Under the pieces are notes generated by a model. It saw nothing but the letters and a program-made list of their open reading frames with translations, did not search any database and had not been told where the DNA came from. From NCBI GenBank assembly GCA_027382625.1, contig JAJKFJ010022728.1, positions 1 through 40,650 of the forward strand: DNA of 40,650 nt. The letters are read 5' to 3'. The stretch's first letter is position 1. Each line of letters opens with the position of its first letter. Shown here piece by piece: positions 9,701-21,929 of the stretch. The DNA is from Tetmemena sp. SeJ-2015 (lineage: Eukaryota; Ciliophora; Spirotrichea; Sporadotrichida; Oxytrichidae). Position numbers and translations under genes: made by a program.

Positions 9701-12700
9701 ATAATAACCCTTTAATTTAACTTTAAATTATTTATTCGAATTTCATTAAATTTAAATCTATATTGTGAAGTTTATCAATATGGATAAAGCTATTTAAATA
9801 AGTCCCAAAATGGTGTATAAGATAGAAGTTTCAACGGAAGATAGCCCCATGAAAACTGGATTATAAAGCCTGTCATGATCATTACTAGCTGAGAATGATA
9901 AAATTCATGATGTTAAGGGAAAGGATAACATAAAATGCGATTGTCTTCCAAAGTTCTGTATGGTATACTAGTTCTCCAATCACTGGATATCCAAAGAAAA
10001 ACTTTTTGAATTGGTACTCAATTTTCATCCTTCTAATTAGATCTGTTGAAGTATTTACTAGCACTTCGATTTTTTCCTTATCTCTATCTGTTGGCAGAGA
10101 ATTGTAAAACTCAACTTTTTCTTCCTCAGACAGATATGTGCAGTAGGGCATGTAAGGGAATTGCACTTATTCAATGTCACATTTGACTGAACATCTATTT
10201 GGGCTGAATTTTACTTGAAGAATTGTAATGCATCTTTTAGATTCTATTCTTAATACACGAAATCTTTAAGCTTAGATTTTTGGTGGAATCCTTTTTATTT
10301 AACTTACTCCCCTTTGAAGTGCCTTCGATAGAGTTTGCTTACATCTTTTCTAATAGATTTATAAAGCTAATACATTTCTTGGAACACCCCAAAAATACTC
10401 CATTTTTATTCCTTCTCTAGAAGTTCTAAACTTCAAGAAATTTCATTGGTTTTTTATGCTCTAATTTTAAAGCAAAAAGTAGAGATTGAACCCAACCTCG
10501 ATAATCAATTCTTCTTTCACTTCATAATCACTCTGTGACGTGTCTAAAGAAATTTTCTCTTGATAAGATTTTCTTGTAATCTTTGCTGAACAAGAAGTAC
10601 TCGTAAACTATATTCTACTTTATTATTTCCAGAGGAATTGATCGCTTCATTGACAATAACAGAGGATCATCACTTGATCTTTACTCGAGAAGACTCAATA
10701 AGATAATTGTACACTAAAATATAAATAAAAAAATCATAAAATTAATTGAGTTTTTTTTAATCATAAATTTAGAAAAAAAATTTCAAACCCTTTCTTCGCT
10801 TAATCCTATTTAAGATTTGCAAGCTCCCTTCTTCTTTCTCAGATATGTCAAATTTGGTTTGAAATTGAACTTTTGAGTTGAGAGATTTTCTCTTTTTAAG
10901 TCCAAAATTGATCTTTTCACAATCCTTGCCCTCCTCTTTTTCTTTTTGCGAGATCTTATTTACGTCTTCTATATGGTTTAAAACAAGATTTATTTATTAT
11001 AGAAATTATCAGTTTAAAACCCCCCCCGCTATATATATATAATAAGTTTTTAAATTGTACTAAAACCCCGATATAATGTTTATTTTAAAATGCCCCCTGA
11101 AAACTTTAAGCTAGCTGATAGAAAAACACATTCTTTTTTTTTACAAAAAAAGGGTCCTTAGATATATTCAGCCAGTGATATGCAGCAGTTCTAAGCGTTG
11201 GAATAATTTTGCTTAGAGAGATTTATATTAGAGATAAGGGCATGGAGGTAGTTGACAGTAAGTGATACCATGTCAAAGTTTTTATCAGGATGTTATTGAT
11301 TTCCAACGAGTAGTTGCATTTTAGTGTTATGGTTTTCGCAGAGATTTTTAAAGAACTTAAGAATTTATTTAGTAACGTTAATCTTTTTATCATAAACCTT
11401 GGGAACTTTTTGAACTTAAGTAGCCTTTTAGGAGTAATCAGACTTTTCTTTATCTGCACCTGATGCTGGTGCATTTTATCTAAGAATCTTTATTTCCTTG
11501 TCTATCAAGTTTAAATTAAAAGTTGAAGCACCTCTCAAACAGATTATTTCTACAAATAAATTGATTATACTAATCATAATTTTTTTATTATAAATTTACT
11601 ATAATTGCGTGTTCATTCTTGGTGAGATACTCAGTGAAGAAATCTTAAATATTGTTGTCTGCTCCATCGAGGATTCTATTTGAGAAATACAGGAGTTGAG
11701 GAAATAGCTCATCTATCTATTCATTATTCTCAGAGCACATCATATCAAGAGCCATTTAAACTGCTCCAATTGAATGCAACTTCTCCTAAATTATAGTTTT
11801 GGCTTCAAAACCCTCTCCCTTATAAGATTACGCTTCATTTGTTAAGTCAATGAACTGGGAGAATATTTCTACTAAGACCTTGGTGTCTCCTAGTTTGTCT
11901 TTTTTATAGAAAGAGGTTAGAATACTGAACCAGTTTATTAAAGAAGAGATAGTATCTTTAATTAGCATTCTCAGCTGAGTTCTCATCTGCTAGCTTAAAC
12001 TTTTTGAGTAGGATTTCTGAGAAGGCTCTCTGTTCTTTCTTGAGCTAAATTCTGAGTTATTCATCATGGAGTGTATTCCATTTGAATATCTTGAATAGTT
12101 GCTCTTTCTTGGTGGCTAATTGGTTCTATTTCATAGAGGAAACTAATGAGTTCATTCTCATCTAGAAGGAAGATTTTAACTTTTTGGCTATTTCTGAGGA
12201 AGTAGATTCAAAATTAGAATTGGCTTCTTCAACTTAGTCTTTTGAACTTTAGTTTGACACTGATAAAAAAAAAATATAAATTTTAAAATACTGAGAGGCC
12301 TTTTAGCTGCATATCTTTAGTTGAAGAACGCCTACTACTGAGATTGCATTAAGATAGGAATGTCTGGGTCCTTTAAAACGTTTTCTTTTGAGATGCTTAA
12401 TTAGTGAAAAATTTGGGCAAGTTTTTAGTGCAAAACTCCTAGCATTCTTATAGTGATTCATCAAAGATTTCAAATTCAGCCCATTCTTTAATATGATAAA
12501 CAAAACTAATACTCAAATACAAAATTATTCTCATTTAACTTGATACTTAAAAAGATCATTATCTCTAAAATTCCTAAAATTTGATATTTTATTTAGTTAA
12601 AGAAGTTAGAAAAATGTTTTTAAACATAAATTTATGTCTGCTAATTACAAAAAAATTTAGAAATAACCAGATTTGATAGAAAATTCAGTCGTTAATTCTA

Positions 12701-15700
12701 TTTAAAATTCTTATATTTAATTTGTTTATTAAGCTATTGCTTATTTAATATTATTGTAACTAATTATATTCTGAGTAGTTAAGTAAGTTATAGCTTTCTA
12801 GGATGGTTACATCTCTTTCCCTTGCCTGAATGAAAATCCTGAGCTATAAATATTTTTAATAGCTCTTCTACTTATTCCTGGATTTATTTAGCTGTGCCTT
12901 TCACATCAAAGAACAGCTTGTTAAAGATCATTATCAGATAACTTTCAACTCTTAAGATATATTCATATTTTAGTAGGGCTCTAAGTGCAACTAATATTAT
13001 CTTCAAGTTAAAAATTAATACACAAAGTTGAGCAATTAAAAGGCAATTTTTATTAAGTGAATGATTACCTTATTTAATTGATAGATTTGAAAATACTCTC
13101 CAGTTGTCGATGGTAAGTCAAAAAAGGATAAAATACTCCAGGCCAAAGCGCCTGGTAATATAAATTCGGAAAATCTCTTGATAATGGCCGAAATAATTTC
13201 CTATGGTGAGTGACAAAGTAAAATAATTTAAGGCCATAATTTATTAAATTCTTAAGAATTTTTGGCCATTCTATTTAATCTCATCTTCTATTTTATTTAA
13301 TATAGATCTGCTTTGACTCTTCTGCAAGAGTGAGTTGCTCTTTGAACCACCCTTAGAGCTTTCGTCACCTTAAAGAGATTGCTTAATGCTCTCACATGAT
13401 TTTCCAAACAACTCCCTCAAATGATTGAAGTAAGTTTCTTGATTGAATAAAACTAATTGCCAAAATGATAATGTTTATCTTTGGAAATATTTGATAGAAT
13501 TTCTTTTTGATCATCCTGACATTTGAGTTTTTGAGAATTTGTGAAATTCCTCCTAAGAATTTTTCCATTAGATTAAACTACTCGCTTGGACTTAGTTTTA
13601 ATTTTTTCATGTTGATGCCAAGAAGCAGGCTTTGAATTTAGAAGAACACCTCTTCCTTGAGGATTATATCCACAATAGAATCGTTTATTCTAGGATTATC
13701 GCAGCTCGATATTCAAATTACATAACTAGAGTAAGTTATATATTATTATTTATTATTCATTTGCTTATAAAATAAAATTATATTTATAAATATAGCATTT
13801 GAATTTTATCTCAGATACTGTTTACTCTTTATATTTTTGCTTATGAATAATTTTTTATCTTTAATTTAAATTTACTTATTGCTTTTATTGTTCGAATGGA
13901 AAATATTACTTTCTTAATTTCTAATGCGAAAAAAATTAAACTCAATAGCTCTTAAAATATTGAATGGTTCTAACTAAAACTTAAAAAATTTAAAAATTAA
14001 ATTTTAAACATAATTGTAATTTAGTTTAATTATATTGTAGTTAAAAATCTAAAAATGTTTTTAAACAGAATGCAAATATAAAAAAAACATATATTTTATC
14101 ATCCTCCTAACATGAAGGGTTTTAATTATGCTGGAGTAGACTTTTAGAATTTGAGGAGAGAGATGGAATGGTTTCTTGGGAAACTCAATTATCTTGGTAA
14201 TGAACTGAACTAGGTTTATGACTTTAGTGGACATGGTTGAGGATATTTGCTGTATGCGGGAGTTGTCCTGAAGGATGTCGTTCAACAACTCAAATTCATA
14301 GAGACTTATTTGGTAACTCATCTTAGACTGCATGTAGTACTCTGAGTTGAAAAGCAATATCTCCTCTAGATCATCCAACAACACTCTACAAACAATAAGG
14401 ACTAATAATTTGCTTACTTTTTGGTGGTACAATAAAAATAATTATATTTGTGATGGTCTTATTGTGGAAAACAAACTTAATAAGAATTTCATAGCATTTC
14501 TTGTAAGCCACTAAGATTTTAATTGCAAAAAGCATTCTTTCATTTTCGCAATCTGCCTCACAGAATATTCTGCCTTGAGATGGCTTAGTTCCAAAGAAAA
14601 CTATTCTCATGCATTTGAAACCTCTCTTTTTTAATTCCAAAATAATCTATTTTATCTTAAATTTATGTTTATATACATTTTTCCTTTTCTCTTTTTAAAA
14701 ATACATTCTATAAAATAAAAAAATAAACTTAACATATATTGAGAATTAATATTTTTTCCGAATAGTTTAATTCTTGTCTTAGATCTTTTTGATATTTGAT
14801 AAAGTTCATTAACTGCAATTATCCTGATATGGCTAGAAAAGAGTATTAAAGCTCAGGCTGCATGAAGGTCAAATGAGAGTCCAGTTCTTCAGAAGGCAAA
14901 GCTCTTAAATAAAACTCATATTTCTCTACTTGGTTCTTGTATGAGCTATTAGACAACCCTTAAAACAAATATATTCATCCCTTTCAAGTTGAATTTACTT
15001 GATTAGTTAGATTGGAAGAATTCATTTAGTGTTTCTAGATTTTCAATGAGAAGATCAATCTGCTTCATCTTTTCAATGGTAGACTTATTAGACTTAGTGA
15101 ATGAGAGCTATTGAATAAGTTGAGACTGATTCTTTTGGTGTTCTTTTATTTTTTACGCGTACTCAAACTTTTTAGTCTTAATTTGCTGCAGACTAAGATC
15201 CCCCTTGGTAGTAGTTCTCAGGATAGGTTATTCAATGATTTCTTGATCTAAATCATCGAGGGCGTTGACCATATTATCTTCCTGCTTCTTCTTTTCATTT
15301 TGAGAGGGTATCTCCCAAGTCTATAAATAGTTAATCGAGTGAATGTTTTACCGTTGAATCTTGGCAGATTTACTTTATTCTCTTCATTGCTTCATTCACC
15401 TTTAAGATCTTAAAATTAAAAAATAGGAATGAGGAATCTTTCCCTTATCTGATTGCTTGAAAATGAGTATTGTTTAGGAAAGATCTAGTAGAAGCTCTCT
15501 CTTGAGGTTTAGATACTTATAGATCGCTCTTATGGTTTCTTGTTGGATCTAGTCGCTTGAAGTGTTCACAAATATATCTATCAGGATGTCTAAGAACTGC
15601 CTGCGTTGTTTCTACTTATCTAATTTATCCTTGTCTTCCAATTCACCGGCTTCCCTTTTATCTGCAATATATTTTTTAAAAACTTTTAAAACTTACTTTA

Positions 15701-18700
15701 ATACGTTTTATAAAGAGTTACAATATTTTTCTTCAAGAAATTATAGCTCTTTGTTATGAGATTTTAAGATTATTATACCTCAATTATTTTATCCTGTTCA
15801 GATTATTCTTTTTCTTCATTTTCCTCCACGATTTCCTCAACTTTTATATTGCTCAAATTAAGAAATAAATGTCATTGCTCATTTTTAAAAACATTACATT
15901 CATTTAATATATAATTAATCTTTCTAATACAACTTAGAATAATTTTAATTATAATTTTGGTTTAATGAATATCTTCATTCTCTGTGAATTGCCTTTCTTC
16001 TTCAATAATAGAACTCATGAATTAAAATGAAATATGAATTTAATCTGCCTTCTCCTGGGAGTTATTTAGTTCTCTAGTAGCATATTATTTCTGGATAAAT
16101 CCTCATTTTAAGATATTTCATCGCCCTCAGTTAAGAAATGATGCTTTATTGGACTTGAAAATCCTGCTCTTGATTTGGCCAGACTCTCTTACTTTTAATA
16201 CAAAATTTATTAGCACTACAAAAATATTAAGATATTAACTCATAAATATATAATATGTTCTTTATATTTAAAATGATTTTATTTTGTATTCAATACTTAA
16301 TTTTTGTAGTTTATTGAAAATATAATTTGGTAAAGTTTAAATCTTAAATTTATATTATTCAGGTTAATCAGAAATTTATTAAATATATAAATTATTTAAA
16401 GCCATTATTAAATTAAACTTGAGTTGCTGTTTAAGAAATTCCTGATACATTTCTTCTAAGTCCAATATTATTTCTGCTCTGCTCTCTCCTGCTTTTACTT
16501 GAGCACCCCCTCTTACTATTTGACAAAAACAAAGTGAAGTATAGATTAGATTTAAATATATTTTGTAATATGTCATTCAAGAACGAGTACTGCTCCTCAG
16601 ATGCGGTGTGAGTGGTTCCTCCCTTGAGCAGATCATTCATCAACCTTTACATGTATGAGAAAGTAAAATACCTTTCAGGGTTCTTAATCAGTTAGTCCAA
16701 GTCTGAATCCTCCCTCTCCAAGTAAGACTCTATCTAAGTAAAGAACATGTCAAATACTCAATAAACACATAACTCATTATCATGTTGACGATGTTTGTGA
16801 GCAAGGAATCTAATCTTAGATTTATCAACCATTTAAATATAGACTAATTGATGAAATGCATATGAAATAATAAATTGATTGGAAGAACTTGACTGTTTCT
16901 AATCTTGCACCCTCCTATTAAGCATTTTAATTACTAAGTAACTCATACCATCTTTTGATTGTCTTTCTCAGACTCTCGTATTAAAATCTATCTAGACTTT
17001 TCTGCATTTACCAGTCTCTCAACTTAACTTGAATAGAGTTTTTCTACATTTTGCATTTTCCAAGCAAACGGATTGAGGTGCAACCCTTGGTTTCCAAGAC
17101 TTAAATACTGCTCTAGCAATTTTCTACAAGTTTATAATTAAATAAATTAAAATGTGTATACCTTATCTTAGAGTAGTTCTTTTAAAATTCATCTAGATTC
17201 AAGCTAGTTTCTCTCTTTCCAATTAGCAGAGAAGTTTAAGTTCTAGCTAAATTGCTAGTAGTAACTTCCCCAGTGCTTGATATTTTAATATGTAGACGAG
17301 AAACATCTTCAAAAATATCCTGCACGTAGTTATAACCTTCAGTGAAGTCCTTCTCAAATATCAAATTTGACTGGATCAGATACTATGTCAGTCTCATAAT
17401 CTCAGAATCATATTCAGAAAAAGATTGTAGCCCTTCAACTGAAATTTGCCTGAAGTTACTTCTAGTGAGTTTGACAAGTGTACGAATCTCTTGTGAAGTC
17501 ATGAAGTTTTGAACTGAGGGTTTTTAGAATTCTTATTTCTCATATATCCTCAAGAAATATCACTTTAAAAAGAAGTAGTTTATAATTGAAATAAGGTCTT
17601 TGAAGTATATTGTCATCGTTATTCCTTAAGATAGTGTTTAAAATTCGAGCAAGACCAGCTTTAAGATTGGAATCTAAAGAGCTATTTGAGTCAGATAAGA
17701 GTCTCAAAATATTTTGGACAGTGGTATTGCTGAAATTACTGCACTTGCACCCAAAGTTCATATGATAGCAAAGGTCTGCAAAGAAATAGAGTTCAACTCT
17801 GAGAAGATCTGTATTACGAGTATTCCGAAGTAGCATAATTTCTGTGACCTTGTCCAAGCTCACTTAATGAATTTGTTTTATCAAGAAATCATCTTAAGTC
17901 CCGTCTACAGTTTCATAGTTTACTCTTCCTTACTTATAGCTCTCATCATCTTCATCTTTTAGCAGATTCTTACTGCCTAAGTACTACTTGCGATTAAAAA
18001 CTTTAATTATATAAATTTTGAGCGACCGTCTTTGAAAGATATTATAAAATTTTAGAATTTGCGAGGAGTGAATGCTTCATTCTACTTTTTTACAGCAGCA
18101 GTATCTACATTCAGGTTCTGTTTATTTTCTTCTATTTCTTCATTGCAAGTGTGATCTATGCGTGATTCCTAAATAACATCCAGATGCCCAACTCTGACAG
18201 TGCTAATTAACTTATCTTCATTGCTATTGTTTTTAGTACTCTCATTAGCTAAATTATCTTTGAGACTTCTACTTTTCATATAAGAATAAAGAAATAGATT
18301 ACTTATTAAAAATTGATTGAGAATCTCTTTGTTGTTCAATCTATCTTAGATCTTTTTGAATTTTCTTGACAGACTTAGCTTCTGGGTTATCGTCAATCAT
18401 CGAGCCTGCTTTGACAGTGGATTTGTATCTGCTAGTTTGCTTTTCCTATACCTTGAATTTGATTCCCTCAACTTAAAAGATAAATAATTTATGTCTTTTA
18501 ACTTCGTTGTTGAAGAACATGTCATGGAGAAGTTTTTAGTGATAATTATTTGCCTCTCCCTTTGAATTGATACAGAAGCTTCTCAAGATTGAGAACAAGT
18601 TCAACTCTATCTCACTAGAGTTCTCTTTCTAAAAAATGTATTAATATAATACATTGCATACCTTCAATTTTCTAATGAACTAAAAGATTAATCACTAAAT

Positions 18701-21675
18701 TAAGAATTTCTAATTAAGTTCCGAATTTATTTTAATTCATAAAAAATGATTGAAATTTATAGCTTTATTAAACTTAGTTTTATCATAAAAGATGATATTG
18801 TACTTAGTCTTCTCCTTGTAGTCAGCATAGAGAATTCTCAATATCTTACACTTAGACTATTTGAATCAACATCACTAAAATATTAAAGAAACATAATTAT
18901 TACAACATTCAGAGTTTGATACTATCTCTAATCAAAGATACTAAAACTTAAAATAGTTTATAGATAAATTGCATATTAAAATTTATTATTAGGAATTATC
19001 TCTATTAAATTTAAAAATAAATTTTTAAACATCTCTAATTTAATAATATATATTTCTTTAATTATTTGAATTATAGGAATTTTACTTCTTCCATTTGCAA
19101 AATATAAATTATTGTAATTGCAATTAACTTAATAATAAAAGATTAATCTATTAAGATATTTTAATTTTAGAAAATTAATTTCTTATTCTAAAAAGATTGA
19201 ATTTTCAGTTTATTAAATGTTATTTTACATAAAAATGATATTTAATTTCCTTGTTATAAGAAATTTTACAAAGTTATAATCATTAATGAGAAATTTAAAT
19301 CATAGTCTTGATTTTCTTAATCCAATTAAACTAAATAGCACTTAAGAAACATAATTTACAAATTTTAAAATATTTTAAATTTCATAATGAAACCTTTAGT
19401 TTTATATTAAGATTGCTGAATCTTCTTCAGATTCTCTTTAAAATATTATTGGAACACTTAAATAAATTCTATTAAAGGAATTATTAATCCTTTCTAATAA
19501 AATATATTAAAAAATCAAACTTGTAGTTGCAAATTTCCATCAACTAGTAACCTAAGTAGTTCTTTTTAAAAAATTTATATCTCTGTGGGGCCCTTAAAAA
19601 TATTCATACCTTTTTAAAACATATCTTCTTTAGAGATTTAGGTAATGAGGATTTTTAATAGACTATCCTCGAGGGATATCGCTGCTCTTTATTAGAGAAC
19701 GCTTTTCCAGTGAAGTCCTATTTAAGGTAGTTTTCATCTGGCCAAATATTATCCACCAACTCTGCTATCTCATCTATTACAAATGCCTCTTTCAACATGC
19801 TTTAAGCTTCCTTGTAAGGCTACCCACTTGGCTCATCAATCATTATAAACCCTTCGAGCTTGTTTTTTACAAATTTCTTTAACTTCTTTACTACGCCCAG
19901 AATTCTCTCATACTCTTGACTTTCGTCGTTATCCTATGAACATATTAAAAGAATTTAAATCTTACTGCCTAATAGAAGTCAAACTACCGAAAAGATTTGA
20001 AGCTGTATGATAGGAACTCAAAAGCCTTCGCTTTATAGACGTCAACTTCGTGGATCTTGAAAGAGTCAAATAAGTTGCCCTTGTCCTCATCATTCAATGA
20101 TCCAAATTTAGAAAATTCGTACTTGTTGTCCTGCTTATTGTATTTCAAGTATTCAACCCAAATGAATCTTTGCTATTCTATGAGACCTTGATTCACCTAA
20201 TCAATTATGCTTGCTCTTAGTTGCATATTGATATCTTTTTAAGTGATTGTCTCCAGAGCAAAGAACTTATAGAAAATTCCATCTTACTCAGTTAGCTCAA
20301 GTCCTTGGGCTGAAATAGCCTGCCCCTTGCTTCTCATTTGAGATGAAGAGGCTTAAGTCTCACTTTACTGACTGCATTTTCAAGCTGGATTTGATCTCTG
20401 TGATGAGGAGAGCAGAGGATTCTCCAATAAGTATTTATAGAAGATCTTGGCTCAAAATGGATATTGCAAGAGGCTTCTGAGCCGTATATTTCTGGCAACT
20501 CATCTATCAGTTTATTAAGCTAGTATCTATTTTTGTCGCTGAAGAAAAGATTTAGAACTCTATTCTCCTTTCTCTTGATGGTATGAGTGAGGTACATATC
20601 TGACTCTATATGCTTGATTTGAATGATCTTGCCATGCAAGTGCTTGAATGCATTTTAGGAGGCCTCTAGATTATTCTTAGAAGCTAGGTTGAAATGAAAT
20701 GGCAACTTCTTCTCTTCTGAGAATACTAGTCTAAGAAGTTGCTGATTAAACTTATTGATTCCCTTATGTGGTTTGTTTGCTTATCTCTCGATAAGAGTTG
20801 GGTCTTAATACAAGTAGAGATCTTTATTGAGGATTTTGTCATAAGTATACCCGATGAAAAACTAATCGGTCTCTGATATCCGACCCTCACCCTCCTGCTG
20901 TATCTTGCTTGAAGGAATCAGTTTAAATATCGTTTTCTCAGACAAATGAAATAGAAATTTAATTACAATACTGAGGTCAATTCGAGTCTAAAATGTTATT
21001 CAAAGATAGGAGAGCTTACTTAAAATTCTAATGCTGGTCTGATAAATTAGGGGAGGATATCTTTAAGAACTTGGAACTGTTTTCATGCATGAAGATTACA
21101 CTGCTCCCGAATTTGACTATCTCATCTATAATTAGATTAATGACGAGCGTAGATTTAAAAGAGAAATTCTTACTCTTGAAATCCTCGAACAAAGACAGAT
21201 TAAATTTGAATTCTTCATTTAAGGTTTCTAGATTTTCACCATACTTGTAATGATCCGATGCCTCCAACTCAACTTTGTTTTTGAGTATCTTTTCTATCTT
21301 TTAAATTAAAAAATACTTCTATATGCAAACTTATAAATCTTATTAAGCATTTGGAAGTCAGCTGCTGGCAATATTCTAAAGATCTCCCCATCAGATTTCA
21401 AAGCAGGGGCACACTCCCAATCTCTTAATTGCCCAAACTAAAAACTCTAATAAATAAAACTTCTTTGAAGATTAGTCTAAGCTTGTAGTCAATTTCTTTT
21501 GATAAGGAATATGTGAAATTTCAACCCAATCGTTAAATGGAGCTAGTGAGTGAACTGGAAATACTTAATTCATGTCCCCATGATATCTTAGTGATATAGC
21601 TTGACAGTATTTTAAAGTTGCAGCAACCCTATCCTCGTCAGATGAATCTTTATCACCCACCATCTCTCCTAACAT
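6775..21675 (-). CDS. ITPR: IP3-receptor/ryanodine-receptor-type Ca2+ release channel (germline copy with IESs)
   Basis: This is a large gene read right to left. N-terminal MIR-type beta-trefoil pieces lie at 20340-21670 (IVKFGSSVIFMHENSSKFL; SDGEIFRILPAADFQML; GKIIQIKHIESDMYLTHTI). RIH-domain helices lie at 16900-17990 (VELYFFADLCYHMNFGC; NILRLLSDSNSSLDSNLKAG). A RIH-associated block sits at 11160-11480 (ILKFFKNLCENHNTKMQLL). Membrane segments S1 and S2 lie at 9780-10166 and the later S segments at 8200-8480. The pore filter GGIGT is near 8040. The C-terminal zinc-binding linker, with CMICGKNRDQIEKEY and MHKKYRHNIYDYIFF, is at 7540-7840. The order matches animal IP3 receptors, tetrameric ER Ca2+ release channels. 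A Ser/Gln-rich tail reaches TGA at 6775-6777. Start chosen: ATG at 21675. AT-rich inserts split it throughout, and not every junction is solved. Confidence 0.88.
7356..7398 (-). other. IES with TTGTT pointer, 38 bp
   Basis: TTGTT occurs at 7356-7360 and 7394-7398, 38 bp apart, at the IP3-receptor C-terminus. Uncut, the protein stops after SRIQKLQQ. Removing one repeat and the insert changes frame and continues as QKLQQAQTNKLIIDCLLQ, a plausible coiled coil. Confidence 0.7.
7901..7932 (-). other. IES with AACT pointer, 28 bp
   Basis: AACT occurs at 7901-7904 and 7929-7932. Removing 28 bp joins the S6 helix as FNVLLVILVVEIISGIIIDT, which aligns with the conserved IP3-receptor S6 motif ending GVIIDTF. 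Uncut, the frame ends in TGA. The pointer is short, but the protein match is strong. Confidence 0.78.
8516..9764 (-). other. 1.24-kb IES with ATATT pointer inside the channel domain
   Basis: ATATT occurs at 8516-8520 and 9760-9764. Removing 1244 bp joins the S2 region (LIQIALSILINFT) in frame to ISKRAIYHYQLVFDEKE, which leads into the later transmembrane segments. The insert is very AT-rich, has no coding capacity and contains the inverted-repeat element at 8780-9521. A 5-bp pointer over this distance could be chance, but the join is in frame and lies between two recognisable channel parts. Confidence 0.65.
8780..9521. mobile_element. 742-bp MITE-like element with G/C-rich terminal inverted repeats
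   Basis: The left end (8780-8808) reads G-run, ACGGAAGT, CACAC, C-run. The right end (9492-9520) is its reverse complement with one extra base (G-run, TGTGCACTTCCGT, C-run). A second inverted pair lies inside: GTCTAAAAATGCC at about 8851 and its complement GGCATTTTTAGAC near 9430. The interior is AT-rich with no ORF. The size, structure and lack of coding fit a non-autonomous DNA element. It lies wholly inside the 1.24-kb IES, so it would be lost from the macronucleus. Confidence 0.75.
12504..12780. other. AT-rich block inside the IP3-receptor gene
   Basis: This stretch between two coding blocks is very AT-rich and has no frame that fits the flanking protein. It is probably an IES or several. 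The exact pointers are not resolved. Confidence 0.45.
13725..14060. other. AT-rich block inside the IP3-receptor gene
   Basis: There is no coding frame consistent with the flanking channel segments. Long A/T runs predominate. It is a likely IES; boundaries are approximate. Confidence 0.45.
18880..19610. other. Long AT-rich block between the RIH coding pieces
   Basis: About 730 bp of strongly AT-rich DNA separate the coding blocks ending near 18860 and starting near 19615. I see no reading frame, terminal inverted repeat or known element. It most likely is a large IES. I could not pick out a unique pointer. Confidence 0.5.
19934..19965 (-). other. 32-nt GT-AG intron in the IP3-receptor gene
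   Basis: The insert starts GTAAG and ends CATAG on the minus strand, phase 0. It joins FDFYQA to DNDESQEYERILGVV. No direct repeat flanks it, so it looks like a spliceosomal intron and not an IES. Confidence 0.75.
20332..20362 (-). other. IES with TCTCA pointer, 26 bp
   Basis: TCTCA occurs at 20332-20336 and 20358-20362. Removing 26 bp joins QLENAVSKV to RSKGQAISAQGLEL in frame inside the MIR region. Uncut, the upstream frame ends at TGA. Confidence 0.75.
21439..21459 (-). other. IES with TAAAA pointer, 16 bp
   Basis: TAAAA occurs at 21439-21443 and 21455-21459. Removing 16 bp joins LDQSSKKF to QFGQLRDWECAPALK in frame. This matches the KKFRDCLFKLCP region of IP3 receptors. Without it the frame ends a few codons later. 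Confidence 0.75.
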
Positions 21676-21929
21676 AAGCTTCGCCTGACTTCCTCTGAAT
21701 TATTCACAATTTAAAATAATTCTTTAATTCACGCTTGATTTTTCCGTCTGCAATTCCTAAAACAAAGTACAGCATATCTGAATTGATGTATCTCAAACAA
21801 TTTAAATAAGTACTTAAAATATTTTTATACAATAAAATTCAGTAAATTTTGAAACTCATTCGTTTTTAATTTAATTCTATTTTAAAGGTCTTAAATAAAA
21901 TATAAAATATTGTGGTGATACTAGTCTCC

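Noticed and set aside
11010..11100. C-runs near TATATA, possible telomere-like (C4A4) sequence
   Set aside because: Only isolated CCCCC runs occur, with no tandem CCCCAAAA. It does not mark a chromosome end.
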